From the NCBI RefSeq assembly GCF_947503415.1, contig NZ_CANNDS010000004.1, positions 248,001 through 312,000 on the forward strand: DNA of 64,000 bases, given 5' to 3'. Under the pieces are notes generated by a model, which ran no database searches, was not told the origin of the DNA, and saw only the letters and a program-made list of their open reading frames with translations. The DNA is from an uncultured Tateyamaria sp. GTDB lineage: Bacteria > Pseudomonadota > Alphaproteobacteria > Rhodobacterales > Rhodobacteraceae. Position 1 is the stretch's first letter. The number at the start of each line of letters is the position of its first letter. Of the stretch, positions 49,532 to 58,839 are shown piece after piece. The position numbers and the translations under genes are program-made.

Positions 49532-50418
49532 TGAGCGGGCAAAGTGAAGAGTTTCTCGCACACGCTGGAACAGGTGTCACAACGTTGTGCCGGGCGTGGG
49601 CTATTCTGCGGACAGACGGCAAGACCTTTGGCTTCACCGACCATGACACGCCTCTAAACTTCGATGGCATAGAGTTTCGGGCGGACACCGGCTTGTCGGC
49701 GGCTGCCTTGGCGCAGAGTACAGGCTTGAGCGTCGACAACACTGAAGCATTGGGTGCGTTGACTGATGCATCCGTGCGCGAAGATGAGATCGAAGCGGGT
49801 CGTTTTGACAATGCAGAAGTACGCGCTTGGATGGTCAACTGGGCAAAGCCGGACGTGCGATGGCTTCAATTTCGTGGCTCAATTGGTGAGTTGCGTCGTT
49901 CAGGCGGCGCGTTCCATGCGGAATTGCGCGGATTGACCGAAGCCCTGAACAGACCGTTGGGCCGTATATACCAAAAGCCATGTACAGCAGTACTGGGTGA
50001 TGGCTCGTGCGGCTTTGACCTGAGCCAACCGGGATATGTGTTCGAAGGCCAACCGGATCGCGTGATCGATAACCGTGTTTTCGAGTGGGACGATCTGGCC
50101 GGCTTTGAACCCCGGTGGTTCTCCCGTGGCCGTCTTGATGTGACATCGGGAAATGCAGCAGGGCTTTGGGGGATGATCAAGCGCGATGCGTTCGAAGACG
50201 GCGTACGGCGGATTGAGCTGTGGGAAGCCGTGCGCGGACAGATGAACCGCGCTGATGCGGTCCGGCTAACCGCTGGCTGCGACAAGCGTTTTGATACCTG
50301 CCGTTTAAAGTTCAACAACTTGCTGAATTTTCAGGGTTTTCCTGATTTGCCAAGTGATGACTGGATGATGACCTATCCCACCTCCGGTGGCACAAATTCT
50401 GGGGGGAGCCTGCGATGA
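49531..50418 (+). CDS. GTA g13, baseplate hub protein (DUF2163), probable Fe-S protein
   Basis: A 295-residue hub protein of the DUF2163/BR0599 type. TDHDTPLNFDGIEFRADTGLSAAAL is characteristic of its N-terminal half. Four cysteines, C151 and C160 (YQKPCTAVLGDGSCGFDL) and C250 and C257 (LTAGCDKRFDTCRLKF), match the pattern that holds an iron-sulfur cluster in the RcGTA hub and in lambda gpL. A GTG three bases earlier is an alternative start. It overlaps g14 by 4 bp. Confidence 0.9.
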   Translation: MSGQSEEFLAHAGTGVTTLCRAWAILRTDGKTFGFTDHDTPLNFDGIEFRADTGLSAAALAQSTGLSVDNTEALGALTDASVREDEIEAGRFDNAEVRAWMVNWAKPDVRWLQFRGSIGELRRSGGAFHAELRGLTEALNRPLGRIYQKPCTAVLGDGSCGFDLSQPGYVFEGQPDRVIDNRVFEWDDLAGFEPRWFSRGRLDVTSGNAAGLWGMIKRDAFEDGVRRIELWEAVRGQMNRADAVRLTAGCDKRFDTCRLKFNNLLNFQGFPDLPSDDWMMTYPTSGGTNSGGSLR

Positions 50419-50864
50419 CTGTGTCACCGTCGTTGATCGTTAAAGAGGCGCGAACCTGGATTGGTACACCTTATGTCCACCAGATGGCTGCGCGCGGGGC
50501 GGGCACGGATTGTCTGGGCCTGGTCCGCGGTGTGTGGCGGGCGCTTTTCGGGTCCGAGCCGGAGTTACCTCCCGCCTATAGCATGGATTGGTCGGAGCCG
50601 CAGGGCGAAGAACAATTGTGGGGTGCTGCGTCTCGCCACTTGCATCCGAAGCAATTGAATACCTTGGCGGTTGGCGATGTGATCCTCTTTCGCATGCGCG
50701 AGGGTTCCATTGCCAAGCATTTGGGAATTCAAGCTGGCATTGGCGCCGCACCAAGTTTTGTTCACGCATATAGCGGACATGGCGTTGTTGAAAGCCCCAT
50801 GAGCGAACCCTGGGCCCGACGCGCTGTGGCCCGTTTCCAATTTCCCGATGTGGAGGCCGACTGA
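50415..50864 (+). CDS. GTA g14, NlpC/P60 cell-wall peptidase of the baseplate
   Basis: A 149-residue NlpC/P60 peptidase with the nucleophile C33 in GTDCLGLVRGVW and the catalytic His in REGSIAKHLGI; EARTWIGTPYVHQMAARG is the family start. In RcGTA it sits in the tail tip and is thought to cut peptidoglycan of the recipient cell. It shares one base with g15. Confidence 0.92.
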   Translation: MTVSPSLIVKEARTWIGTPYVHQMAARGAGTDCLGLVRGVWRALFGSEPELPPAYSMDWSEPQGEEQLWGAASRHLHPKQLNTLAVGDVILFRMREGSIAKHLGIQAGIGAAPSFVHAYSGHGVVESPMSEPWARRAVARFQFPDVEAD

Positions 50865-53800
50865 TGGCAACCGTAGTACTTTCTGCCGCTGGCGCGGCTA
50901 TTGGCGGATCGATTGGTGGCACTGCCTTGGGCTTGTCATCGGTTGCGATCGGGCGCGCGATTGGAGCAACGCTGGGTCGGGTCATCGACCAACGTGTGAT
51001 GGGGCAGGGTTCTGATGTCGTAGAGCACGGTAAGGTTGACCGTTTTAGATTGTCGAATTCGGGTGAAGGCGCGCCTATCTCGCAACTGTACGGCCGTATG
51101 CGTTTAGGTGGTCAGGTGATTTGGTCTTCGGATTTCAAGGAAACCGTCACTGTCACCGGTGGCGGTGGAGGCGGCAAAGGTACTGGCGGCCAGAAAGCGT
51201 CGCCAAAAGTGCGTGAATACTCTTATTCCGTCAGCCTTGCCCTCGCCGTTTGCGAAGGGGAAATCACGCGGATTGGCCGCGTCTGGGCTGACGGCGAAGA
51301 GGTGTCAATCAACGATTTGAACATGCGCGTTTACACCGGCGCGCGGGATCAACTTCCTGATCCGTTGATGGAAGCCACCGAAGGGCAGGGTCTGGTCCCG
51401 GCGTATCGGGGTACTGCCTATGTGGTTATTGAAAACCTCGCGCTGGGCCAATTCGGCAATCGTGTGCCGCAGCTGTCCTTCGAAGTTGTCCGCCCAGAGC
51501 AACCAGAAGAGGTTGGTGCAGACGAAGAGATCACGCGCGCAGTAGAGGCTGTCGCGCTGATGCCCGGTACTGGTGAATACGCATTGGCGACGACCGCGGT
51601 CAATTATGTCGATGGGAACCGAGGCCGATGGAGCGCGAATATCAACACCCCCGCTGGCCGGCCAGATTTTGCTGTGTCGTTGGATGCGCTGACGACGGAG
51701 ATGCCGAACTGTGAAGCGGCGTCCTTGATTGTTTCCTGGTTTGGTAACGATCTGAGGTGTGGGTCTTGCGAGGTTAAACCGAAAGTCGAACGCCTTGATA
51801 TTGACGGTGAGAACATGCCGTGGCGGGTTGCGCATAGGCTGCGGAACACTGTGGAGCGTGTCCCTTACATAAATGATCGTCCGATTTATGGAGGTACGCC
51901 AGCTGACGCAGCTGTTGTGGAAGCCATCAACGGCCTACGTGCTGCAGGCAAGAATGTGATGTTCTATCCATTCATTCTGATGGACCAATTGGAAGGCAAC
52001 GATTTGCCAAATCCATATGCTCCGGATGACACTCAGCCGCATTTGCCATGGCGTGGTCGCATCACCCTGTCTCGTGCACCCGGCGTGGACGGATCACCCG
52101 ACGGGACCGAAGCAGCAGAAGCTGAGGTCGACGCGTTTTTTGGAACAGTCACGGCGGCGGATTTCCGCGTCACAGGCTCATTTGAGTACTTCGGTCCTCA
52201 AGAATGGTCTTTGTCGCGCTTTATTTTGCACTATGCGGCGTTGTGTCGTTGGGCAGGCGGGGTGGAGTCGTTCTGCATAGGCTCCGAGATGCGCGGCTTG
52301 ACCCAGATCCGCGGAGTTGAGAACCGTTTTTATGCTGTACAGAAGCTGAAGGAACTTGCAGCGCAAGTTCGCCTGCTACTTGGGCCAGATACTAAGATCA
52401 GTTACGCAGCGGATTGGACCGAATACTTTGGTTATCAACCGCAAGACGGTTCAGGTGACCGCTTCTTCCATCTTGATCCGCTTTGGGCCGACGACAATAT
52501 CGATTTTATCGGCATTGATAACTATATGCCTGTGTCGGACTGGCGCGAAGGTGACGATCACGCGGACGCTCACTGGCAAGATATATACAACTTGGACTAT
52601 CTAAGCGCTAATATCGAGGGTGGCGAGGGGTATGATTGGTACTACCAATCGGCCGAAGCAGAAGCGGCACAAATACGCACACCGATCACTGACGGGGCTC
52701 ACGACGAGCCTTGGATTTACAGGTACAAAGATATTCGAAATTGGTGGAGCAACGCGCACCACGAACGTATCGATGGTGTTCGTTCAGCGAGCTCGACCGA
52801 CTGGGTGCCAGGATCTAAGCCTATCTGGTTTACAGAGTTTGGTTGCGCCGCAATCGACAAGGGTACAAATCAACCTAACAAGTTTCTCGATCAGAAATCG
52901 TCCGAGAGCAGTCTGCCGAAGTATTCGAACGGTGCACGCGACGATCTGATCCAGAAACAGTACCTGCGCGCGGTACATAGTTATTGGCGGGATCCGGAAA
53001 ACAACCCGGCCGCTACTGACTACGAAGGCCGAATGGTGGATATGTCGAGGGCTTTCGTTTGGGCGTGGGATGCGCGGCCTTATCCATTTTTTCCGAACTC
53101 TTTGCGCATGTGGTCTGACGGCGAGAACTATCCACGCGGGCACTGGATCAACGGGCGTACCTCGGGTCGTAGTCTTGCGTCGGTCGTTGGTGAAATCTGT
53201 GAGCGGTCGGGGTTGAAACACTACGACACGTCAGAGTTATTTGGGTATGTTCGAGGCTACGTTGTTGATGACGTCACCGATGCGCGCGGCGCGTTGCAGC
53301 CGCTCATGTTGCGGTTTGCGTTCGATGCGATTGAGCGTGATGGCATCCTGAAATTCATTTCGCGGACAGGCAAACGCGCCGTATCGCTTCCTTCGGATAC
53401 CATTGCCATCCATCCGGACTTGGATGGTCGATTGGAGCAAGCACGCGAATCGGAGGCCGAGTTGGCTGGTCGAGTGCGCGTAAGGTTTGTGCAAACTGAT
53501 GGCAACTTTGATGTCCTGTCTGAGGAAGCGATCCTTGCCGACGACGCAACGCACGCCGTGTCCACAAGCGAAGTTCCAATGGCTTTGACGCGACCTGAAG
53601 GGAGGCAAGTTGCCGAACGGTGGCTGGCCGAAGCCCGGATTGCCAGAGAAGCCATCAAGCTTGCATTGCCACCGTCACAAATTGGCGTTGGGGCTGGTGA
53701 TGTCATAGAAGTAACGGCGGATCAGTCTGAAGGCGCTGGGCTTTATCGCGTAGATCGGGTCGAGCACGGTGAAATGCAGCTTTTGGAGGCGGTGCGTATT

Positions 53801-54802
53801 GAGCCGGAAGTCTATACGCCTTCCGAGCTTTCCGACGAACTTGCAGGTGTGCGGGAATTCGTACCACCAGTACCATTGACATCGGTTTTCCTGGACTTGC
53901 CACTGTTGTCCGGAGACGAGGTTGAGCATGCACCGCACCTCGCCGTGACGGGAACCCCGTGGCCTGGAAGCGTCGCAGTGTACCAATCGCCGACTGAGTC
54001 TGACTTCGTACTCAACTCAGTCGTCGCTGCCCGATCAAGTATTGGTTTTTTGAGTAGTCCGCTTCGGCGCAGCGCTACAGGAGTAATCGATCGTGGTGCA
54101 CCGTTGGAGGTTAAGATGCTCCATGGGACGCTGCAATCCATTCCGGATCTTGCTTTTCTGAGTGGTGGCAACTTGGCCGCCGTCGGTGATGGGTCGCCGG
54201 ATAATTGGGAGCTGGTGCAATTCCAGAGTGCAGAACTTATCGCACCTGATCAGTATCTCGTTTCCGAACGCCTTCGGGGTCAAGCGGGGACGGACGCATT
54301 CATTGCCGACGAGTGGCCTGTAGGCTCTTGGTTCGTGTTGTTAAATGGTGTGCCATCACAGATTGAGTTGTCGAGAGCGCTGCGCCGTGTCTCTCAGACT
54401 TTTCGTTTCGGCCCTGGTCAGAGAAGTTTTGATGATCCGTCTTACACTCAGACTGCGGCCGCATTTAATGGTAACGGGCTGCGACCGTACGCGCCGGTTC
54501 ATCTTCGATTGTCGGATGGAACCTCTGGCGTCAGTGCTGAGTGGATTCGACGCACGCGACTAGACGGTGACGATTGGGGTTTGCCAGAAGTGCCGCTGGC
54601 GGAAGAGGCGGAAAGCTATACCGTTCGTGTGACCCAAGGCGGGGAGGTCAAGCGAGAAGTCGTCGTTGATTCACCACAATGGGCGTATACGTCATCGATG
54701 CAAGATGCTGATGAGATCATTGGTGGTTTTGACATATCGGTTGCGCAGAATTCGGCGCGATTTGGTCCTGGTCCGTTCAAAACGGCATCCTGGGGCAACT
54801 GA
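50864..54802 (+). CDS. GTA g15, megatron/tail tip host-specificity protein with TIM-barrel-like domain
   Basis: A 1312-residue tail tip protein. The N-terminus is hydrophobic and glycine-rich (VVLSAAGAAIGGSIGGTALGLSSVAIGRAIG). Residues about 430-760 form the GTA TIM-barrel-like domain (YAADWTEYFGYQPQDGSGDRFFHLDPLWADDNIDFIGIDNYMP, with WFTEFGCAAIDKGTNQPN). A phage-tail-3/rcc01698-type region follows (about 820-1000), and the C-terminal third is beta-rich and more variable, as expected for receptor contact. By eye the gene is more AT-rich and less codon-biased than g1-g9. Confidence 0.92.
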   Translation: MATVVLSAAGAAIGGSIGGTALGLSSVAIGRAIGATLGRVIDQRVMGQGSDVVEHGKVDRFRLSNSGEGAPISQLYGRMRLGGQVIWSSDFKETVTVTGGGGGGKGTGGQKASPKVREYSYSVSLALAVCEGEITRIGRVWADGEEVSINDLNMRVYTGARDQLPDPLMEATEGQGLVPAYRGTAYVVIENLALGQFGNRVPQLSFEVVRPEQPEEVGADEEITRAVEAVALMPGTGEYALATTAVNYVDGNRGRWSANINTPAGRPDFAVSLDALTTEMPNCEAASLIVSWFGNDLRCGSCEVKPKVERLDIDGENMPWRVAHRLRNTVERVPYINDRPIYGGTPADAAVVEAINGLRAAGKNVMFYPFILMDQLEGNDLPNPYAPDDTQPHLPWRGRITLSRAPGVDGSPDGTEAAEAEVDAFFGTVTAADFRVTGSFEYFGPQEWSLSRFILHYAALCRWAGGVESFCIGSEMRGLTQIRGVENRFYAVQKLKELAAQVRLLLGPDTKISYAADWTEYFGYQPQDGSGDRFFHLDPLWADDNIDFIGIDNYMPVSDWREGDDHADAHWQDIYNLDYLSANIEGGEGYDWYYQSAEAEAAQIRTPITDGAHDEPWIYRYKDIRNWWSNAHHERIDGVRSASSTDWVPGSKPIWFTEFGCAAIDKGTNQPNKFLDQKSSESSLPKYSNGARDDLIQKQYLRAVHSYWRDPENNPAATDYEGRMVDMSRAFVWAWDARPYPFFPNSLRMWSDGENYPRGHWINGRTSGRSLASVVGEICERSGLKHYDTSELFGYVRGYVVDDVTDARGALQPLMLRFAFDAIERDGILKFISRTGKRAVSLPSDTIAIHPDLDGRLEQARESEAELAGRVRVRFVQTDGNFDVLSEEAILADDATHAVSTSEVPMALTRPEGRQVAERWLAEARIAREAIKLALPPSQIGVGAGDVIEVTADQSEGAGLYRVDRVEHGEMQLLEAVRIEPEVYTPSELSDELAGVREFVPPVPLTSVFLDLPLLSGDEVEHAPHLAVTGTPWPGSVAVYQSPTESDFVLNSVVAARSSIGFLSSPLRRSATGVIDRGAPLEVKMLHGTLQSIPDLAFLSGGNLAAVGDGSPDNWELVQFQSAELIAPDQYLVSERLRGQAGTDAFIADEWPVGSWFVLLNGVPSQIELSRALRRVSQTFRFGPGQRSFDDPSYTQTAAAFNGNGLRPYAPVHLRLSDGTSGVSAEWIRRTRLDGDDWGLPEVPLAEEAESYTVRVTQGGEVKREVVVDSPQWAYTSSMQDADEIIGGFDISVAQNSARFGPGPFKTASWGN

Positions 54803-54911
54803 CAGAGTGCGATGACTATGGATTGATCTCATTTTGCAATGATATCCATCACGGGTTTGCGTTTGGAGAAAGTGTCTTAAGTAGGGTATCGAGAGCCTGA
54901 AAGGACACATC

Positions 54912-55721
54912 ATGGCTGACCTACGTACGAATATCGCTTCTGTTGATCCAGTTTGGGACCAAATCACAGAAGAAGCGCGGCAAGCGGTCTCAGATGAGCC
55001 GTTGATTGGCGGATTTGTGCATGCCTGTATCTTGCACCACAAATCGGTTGAAAAGGCGCTGTCCTATCGTATTGCTGCCAAGCTGGCTTCAAACGAGATG
55101 TCGATGGTCGTTGTGCGCGAGATTGTCGAAGAGGCGTACCAGAAGTCTCCGGAGTTGGTAGAGGCGTCACGCGCGGATCTTGTCGCGGTCTACGAGCGTG
55201 ATCCCGCGTGCCATCGTCTGTTGCAGCCCATTTTGTACTTCAAAGGATATCAGGCGATGCAGGCCTATAGGGTGGGCCATTTTCTGTGGGAACAAGGCCA
55301 CGCGGATCTTGCCTATTTTTTCCAGATGCGGGTATCGGAAATCTTCGGTGTCGATATCCATCCGGCCGCCCGGATAGGCAAAGGCATCATGATTGATCAC
55401 GCCCATTCCATCGTCATTGGTGAAACGGCCGTGGTTGGTGACAATGTGTCTATGCTCCATTCCGTCACGCTGGGCGGGACAGGCAAGGAAGAAGAAGATC
55501 GCCACCCAAAGATTGGGGACGGTGTCCTGATTGGCGCGGGAGCGAAGGTTCTAGGCAACATTCGCATCGGAAACTGCAGCCGTATTGCCGCGGGATCGGT
55601 CGTTCTTGAAGAGGTGCCGCCATGCAAGACGGTTGCCGGCATTCCGGCCAAGATTGTAGGGGAGGCGGGGTGCGACCAACCGGCAGTGTCCATGAACCAT
55701 ATGCTGGGCAAGAACCAATAG
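54912..55721 (+). CDS. cysE: Serine O-acetyltransferase
   Basis: A 269-residue enzyme that makes O-acetylserine from serine and acetyl-CoA, the first step of cysteine synthesis. The helical N-terminal domain is followed by the left-handed beta-helix: GVDIHPAARIGKGIMIDHAHSIVIGETAVVGDNVSMLHSVTLGGTGKEEEDRHPKIGDGVLIGAGAKVLGNIRIGNCSRI (about residues 143-222), with the catalytic D and H in MIDHAHSIVIGE. AAAGGA precedes the ATG. It lies 109 bp after the GTA cluster. Confidence 0.96.
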   Translation: MADLRTNIASVDPVWDQITEEARQAVSDEPLIGGFVHACILHHKSVEKALSYRIAAKLASNEMSMVVVREIVEEAYQKSPELVEASRADLVAVYERDPACHRLLQPILYFKGYQAMQAYRVGHFLWEQGHADLAYFFQMRVSEIFGVDIHPAARIGKGIMIDHAHSIVIGETAVVGDNVSMLHSVTLGGTGKEEEDRHPKIGDGVLIGAGAKVLGNIRIGNCSRIAAGSVVLEEVPPCKTVAGIPAKIVGEAGCDQPAVSMNHMLGKNQ

Positions 55722-56134
55722 CATTTGATCAGTTGCTACAAATCTGATGGTCAGGTTTACGATCCGCCAAGTGGTGCGTGAAGTGGATCGCCTTGTTGCC
55801 TCGAGCCGCCTCTGATGTCGGTGCTGAAGGTGAGATCAACGAAACAATTGGGCTGCTGCCGATGCTCGCTCGTCCTGCAATCATTTCGCCAAAAAAATCG
55901 TATCGAACAATTCGACTGGCGACGTCGTCCGGATACTCATTAACGGGGACTCGTTAGTCTCTGTTTTCGTTGTAAACGAATTTGGGCAGTCCAGAGCCGT
56001 CCAACGTTTTGTAGACAGATTCTAGTTGTTTGAGTTTATGGCACTGTGTCGAAGACGTGCCAACGACATCTCATCCGAAATGAATAGCCCCCCTTGCCGC
56101 GAAGCAAGGGGGGCTTTTTTGATTCTACGTGTGT
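55722..56134 (+). other. Noncoding stretch after cysE ending in a strong terminator, possible small RNA
   Basis: No frame of meaningful length or family character is present in these 413 bp. The right end is a strong hairpin terminator read on the plus strand, 365 bp away from the only plus-strand gene upstream (cysE). That distance is long for a 3-prime UTR and leaves room for an independent short transcript. No sure promoter was found, so an sRNA is only suspected. Confidence 0.35.
56086..56120. terminator. Strong, possibly bidirectional terminator between cysE and the pyruvate dehydrogenase operon
   Basis: A perfect 12-bp stem AGCCCCCCTTGC/GCAAGGGGGGCT (56086-56097 with 56104-56115), loop 6 nt, followed on the plus strand by TTTTTT. 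It lies 15-49 bp downstream of the E2 stop codon on the minus strand, where the trailing sequence ATTCATTT is less U-rich, so it may serve both directions. Confidence 0.85.
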
Positions 56135-57433
56135 TTATGCGAGCATAGTCAGCGGATTTTCAAGATTTTCGACAATTGCTTGCAGCAGTTGGGCGCCGAG
56201 CGCGCCGTCGATGACCCGGTGATCGACCGACAGTGTTACCGACATCACAGTCGCAACTTCCAGCGCGCCTTCCTTGCCTACGACCGGCTTTTTCACGCCA
56301 GCACCGACCGCAAGGATTGCCCCATGTGGCGGGTTGATTACGGCGTCAAAATTGTCGATGCCGAACATGCCAAGGTTCGAGATGGCAAAGCTGCCACCCT
56401 GATATTCGTGCGGAGCAAGTTTCCTATCGCGGGCGCGACCTGCCAAATCCTTCATCTCAGCGGACAAGGTCGAAAGCGATTTTTGATGTGCGTCCTGAAG
56501 CACAGGTGTGAACAGACCGCCTTCAATAGCGACCGCCACTGCAACATCGGAAGGAGTCAGCTTTAGAACTTTGTCGCCGGCCCAGACTGCATTGGCTTCG
56601 GGCACCTGTTGCAGTGCGAGCGCACAGGCCTTGATGATAAAGTCATTGACCGACAATTTCACACCGCGGTCGGCAAGTTGGCCGTTCAGCGTGCCACGAA
56701 ACTCCAGAAGCGCATCCAGCTTGATATCGCGCCGGAGATAGAAATGCGGGACGGTTTGCTTGGCTTCCGTCAGGCGCGCGGCGATTGTTTTACGCATCCC
56801 GTCAAGCTTTACCACTTCGTAGTCGCGGCCTTCGTACATCTTGGCGACGGCGTCGCTGGACGGGCCAGACGGCGTTGCCGCGGCAGTGGCTGGTGCGGAT
56901 GCAGCAGGTGCCTCGGACTTGGCGGGAGTTGCCTCCGCGTTTTCGACGTCCGCTTTTACGATGCGTCCGTGCGGTCCTGATCCCTTGATACCGCTGAGGT
57001 CGAGACCTTTTTGAGCAGCGATCCGGCGGGCGAGGGGGGATGCAAATACGCGTTTGCCATCGCTTCCTTTCGAAGCGGCCGGTGCGGGAGTAGCTGGCGC
57101 CGCTGCTTCCGAGGGCGCTGCCTCAGGCTCGGGAGCCGCTGGTGCAGGGGCGGCGGGAGCAGAACCGCTGCCAATGTCATCCGCGCTTTCACCCTCTTCG
57201 AGAAGTACTGCGATCGGTGTATTGACCTTCACCCCCTCGGAACCTTCAGGCACCAGTATCTTGCCCACTGTCCCTTCGTCCACGGCTTCGAATTCCATGG
57301 TCGCTTTGTCGGTCTCGATCTCGGCCAGAAGGTCACCGGACGATACCGTATCCCCTTCCTTTACAAGCCATTTCGCAAGCGTGCCTTCCTCCATCGTCGG
57401 AGACAGCGCGGGCATGAGAATTTCTGTCGGCAT
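56135..57433 (-). CDS. pdhC: Pyruvate dehydrogenase E2, dihydrolipoamide acetyltransferase
   Basis: A 432-residue E2. The lipoyl domain (residues 1-80) carries the lipoyl Lys43 in E-T-D-K-A-T-M. An Ala/Pro-rich linker leads to the E1/E3-binding domain ([36 protein letters not shown], about 130-165) and the catalytic acyltransferase domain with the C-terminal [13 protein letters not shown]. It is the last gene of pdhA-pdhB-pdhC, 12 bp after pdhB. No E3 gene is visible here. Confidence 0.96.
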   Translation of the reverse strand: MPTEILMPALSPTMEEGTLAKWLVKEGDTVSSGDLLAEIETDKATMEFEAVDEGTVGKILVPEGSEGVKVNTPIAVLLEEGESADDIGSGSAPAAPAPAAPEPEAAPSEAAAPATPAPAASKGSDGKRVFASPLARRIAAQKGLDLSGIKGSGPHGRIVKADVENAEATPAKSEAPAASAPATAAATPSGPSSDAVAKMYEGRDYEVVKLDGMRKTIAARLTEAKQTVPHFYLRRDIKLDALLEFRGTLNGQLADRGVKLSVNDFIIKACALALQQVPEANAVWAGDKVLKLTPSDVAVAVAIEGGLFTPVLQDAHQKSLSTLSAEMKDLAGRARDRKLAPHEYQGGSFAISNLGMFGIDNFDAVINPPHGAILAVGAGVKKPVVGKEGALEVATVMSVTLSVDHRVIDGALGAQLLQAIVENLENPLTMLA

Positions 57434-57445
57434 GTCTGCGGCTCC

Positions 57446-58825
57446 TTAGCGGTAGGTGACTTGTTTGACGGCTGCGATCACCTCGTCGGTGGTGATCAGC
57501 GCGTGTTTTTCAAGATTTGCGGCATAGGGCATTGGAACGTCCTTGCCTGTGCAATTGATGACGGGCGCGTCCAGATAATCGAACGCCTCTTGCATGATAA
57601 CCGAGCTGATGTAGCTGCCGACGGACCCTTGCGGCCAGCCTTCTTCCACAGTCACGCAGCGATTGGTCTTCATCACCGAATTGATGATGGCACCTGTGTC
57701 CATAGGCCGGATTGTGCGCAGGTCCAGCACTTCGGCGCTGATGCCGTCCTCGGCCAGCTTGTCGGCAGCCTCAAGCGCATATTGCATGCCGATGCCGAAG
57801 GACACGATGGTCACGTCAGACCCCTCACGCCAGATGCGCGCCTTGCCGAACGGAACCGTAAAATCATCCATGTCCGGCACTTCAAAGCTGCGACCGTAGA
57901 GGATCTCATTCTCAAGGAAACACACTGGGTTGTTGTCGCGGATGGCAGTCTTCATCAGACCTTTCGCGTCCGCGGCAGAGTAGGGCATGACAACCTTCAA
58001 GCCGGGCACCTGCATGTACCATGCGGCATAGTCCTGCGAATGCTGGGCACCCACGCGGGCCGCAGCACCGTTGGGGCCACGGAACACCATGGGCGCACCC
58101 ATCTGACCACCGGACATGTACAACGTCTTGGCGGCAGAGTTCAGGATCTGGTCAATCGCCTGCATGGCGAAGTTCCACGTCATGAACTCGACAATGGGAC
58201 GCAATCCGCCAAAGGCGGCACCCACACCAATCCCCGCAAAACCATGCTCTGTAATGGGCGTGTCGATGACACGCTTGGAGCCGAACTCGTCCAGCAGGCC
58301 CTGCGATACCTTGTAGGCACCCTGATACTCGGCCACTTCCTCGCCCATCAGGAAAACGGTGTCGTCGCGGCGCATCTCTTCGGCCATGGCATCGCGCAAC
58401 GCTTCGCGCACGGTCTGCTCTTTCATGGTCGTGCCCTCGGGATAGTCGGGGCTCAAATCGACAGACGGGGTCGGGGGCGCATCCGGGGTGGAGGCGGTTG
58501 CGGGCGACGCAGCCTTGCCTTCCTCGCCGCTCAAAGCTGCGGGGGCAGGGGCGCTGGACGCTTCGATATCGTCAGCGCTTTCACCTTCTTCGATCAACAC
58601 GGCGATGGGGGTGTTCACTTTCACGCCCTCGGTGCCTTCGTCGATCAGGATCTTGCCGATGATCCCCTCATCGACGGCCTCGAATTCCATCGTGGCCTTG
58701 TCAGTCTCGATCTCGGCCATGATGTCACCGGACGATACCGTATCGCCTTCCTTCACCAGCCACTTCGCCAACGTGCCTTCTTCCATCGTGGGGGACAGGG
58801 CGGGCATGAGAATTTCAGTTGCCAT
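57446..58825 (-). CDS. pdhB: Pyruvate dehydrogenase E1 component, beta subunit with N-terminal lipoyl domain
   Basis: A 459-residue protein. Residues 1-80 are a lipoyl domain almost identical to that of the adjacent E2, with lipoyl Lys43. After an Ala/Pro/Asp linker, the transketolase-like E1-beta part begins at [45 protein letters not shown] (about residue 130) and ends with VKQVTYR. A lipoylated E1-beta is known in several alphaproteobacteria such as Sinorhizobium and Zymomonas. It lies 14 bp after pdhA. Confidence 0.95.
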   Translation of the reverse strand: MATEILMPALSPTMEEGTLAKWLVKEGDTVSSGDIMAEIETDKATMEFEAVDEGIIGKILIDEGTEGVKVNTPIAVLIEEGESADDIEASSAPAPAALSGEEGKAASPATASTPDAPPTPSVDLSPDYPEGTTMKEQTVREALRDAMAEEMRRDDTVFLMGEEVAEYQGAYKVSQGLLDEFGSKRVIDTPITEHGFAGIGVGAAFGGLRPIVEFMTWNFAMQAIDQILNSAAKTLYMSGGQMGAPMVFRGPNGAAARVGAQHSQDYAAWYMQVPGLKVVMPYSAADAKGLMKTAIRDNNPVCFLENEILYGRSFEVPDMDDFTVPFGKARIWREGSDVTIVSFGIGMQYALEAADKLAEDGISAEVLDLRTIRPMDTGAIINSVMKTNRCVTVEEGWPQGSVGSYISSVIMQEAFDYLDAPVINCTGKDVPMPYAANLEKHALITTDEVIAAVKQVTYR

Positions 58826-58839
58826 TGGTCAATCTCCCC

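Larger units (their letters stand above)
40768..54802 (+). mobile_element. RcGTA-type gene transfer agent structural gene cluster (g1-g15)
   Basis: Seventeen consecutive plus-strand genes in the order of the Rhodobacter capsulatus GTA: small and large terminase, portal, g3.5, prohead protease, capsid, connectors g6-g8, major tail protein g9, g10, g10.1, short tape measure g11, and hub or baseplate genes g12-g15. All frames are intact. No integrase, repressor, replication or lysis gene is within the block, and it sits between housekeeping genes (fabF-mltG and cysE) with no attachment-site repeats seen. The 221-residue tape measure implies a short tail. This is a domesticated, vertically inherited particle, not a prophage. 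Confidence 0.93.

Noticed and set aside
40768-54802. Classification as an ordinary prophage
   Set aside because: There is no integrase, repressor, replication or lysis gene, no flanking direct repeats were seen, and the gene order is that of RcGTA between housekeeping genes.
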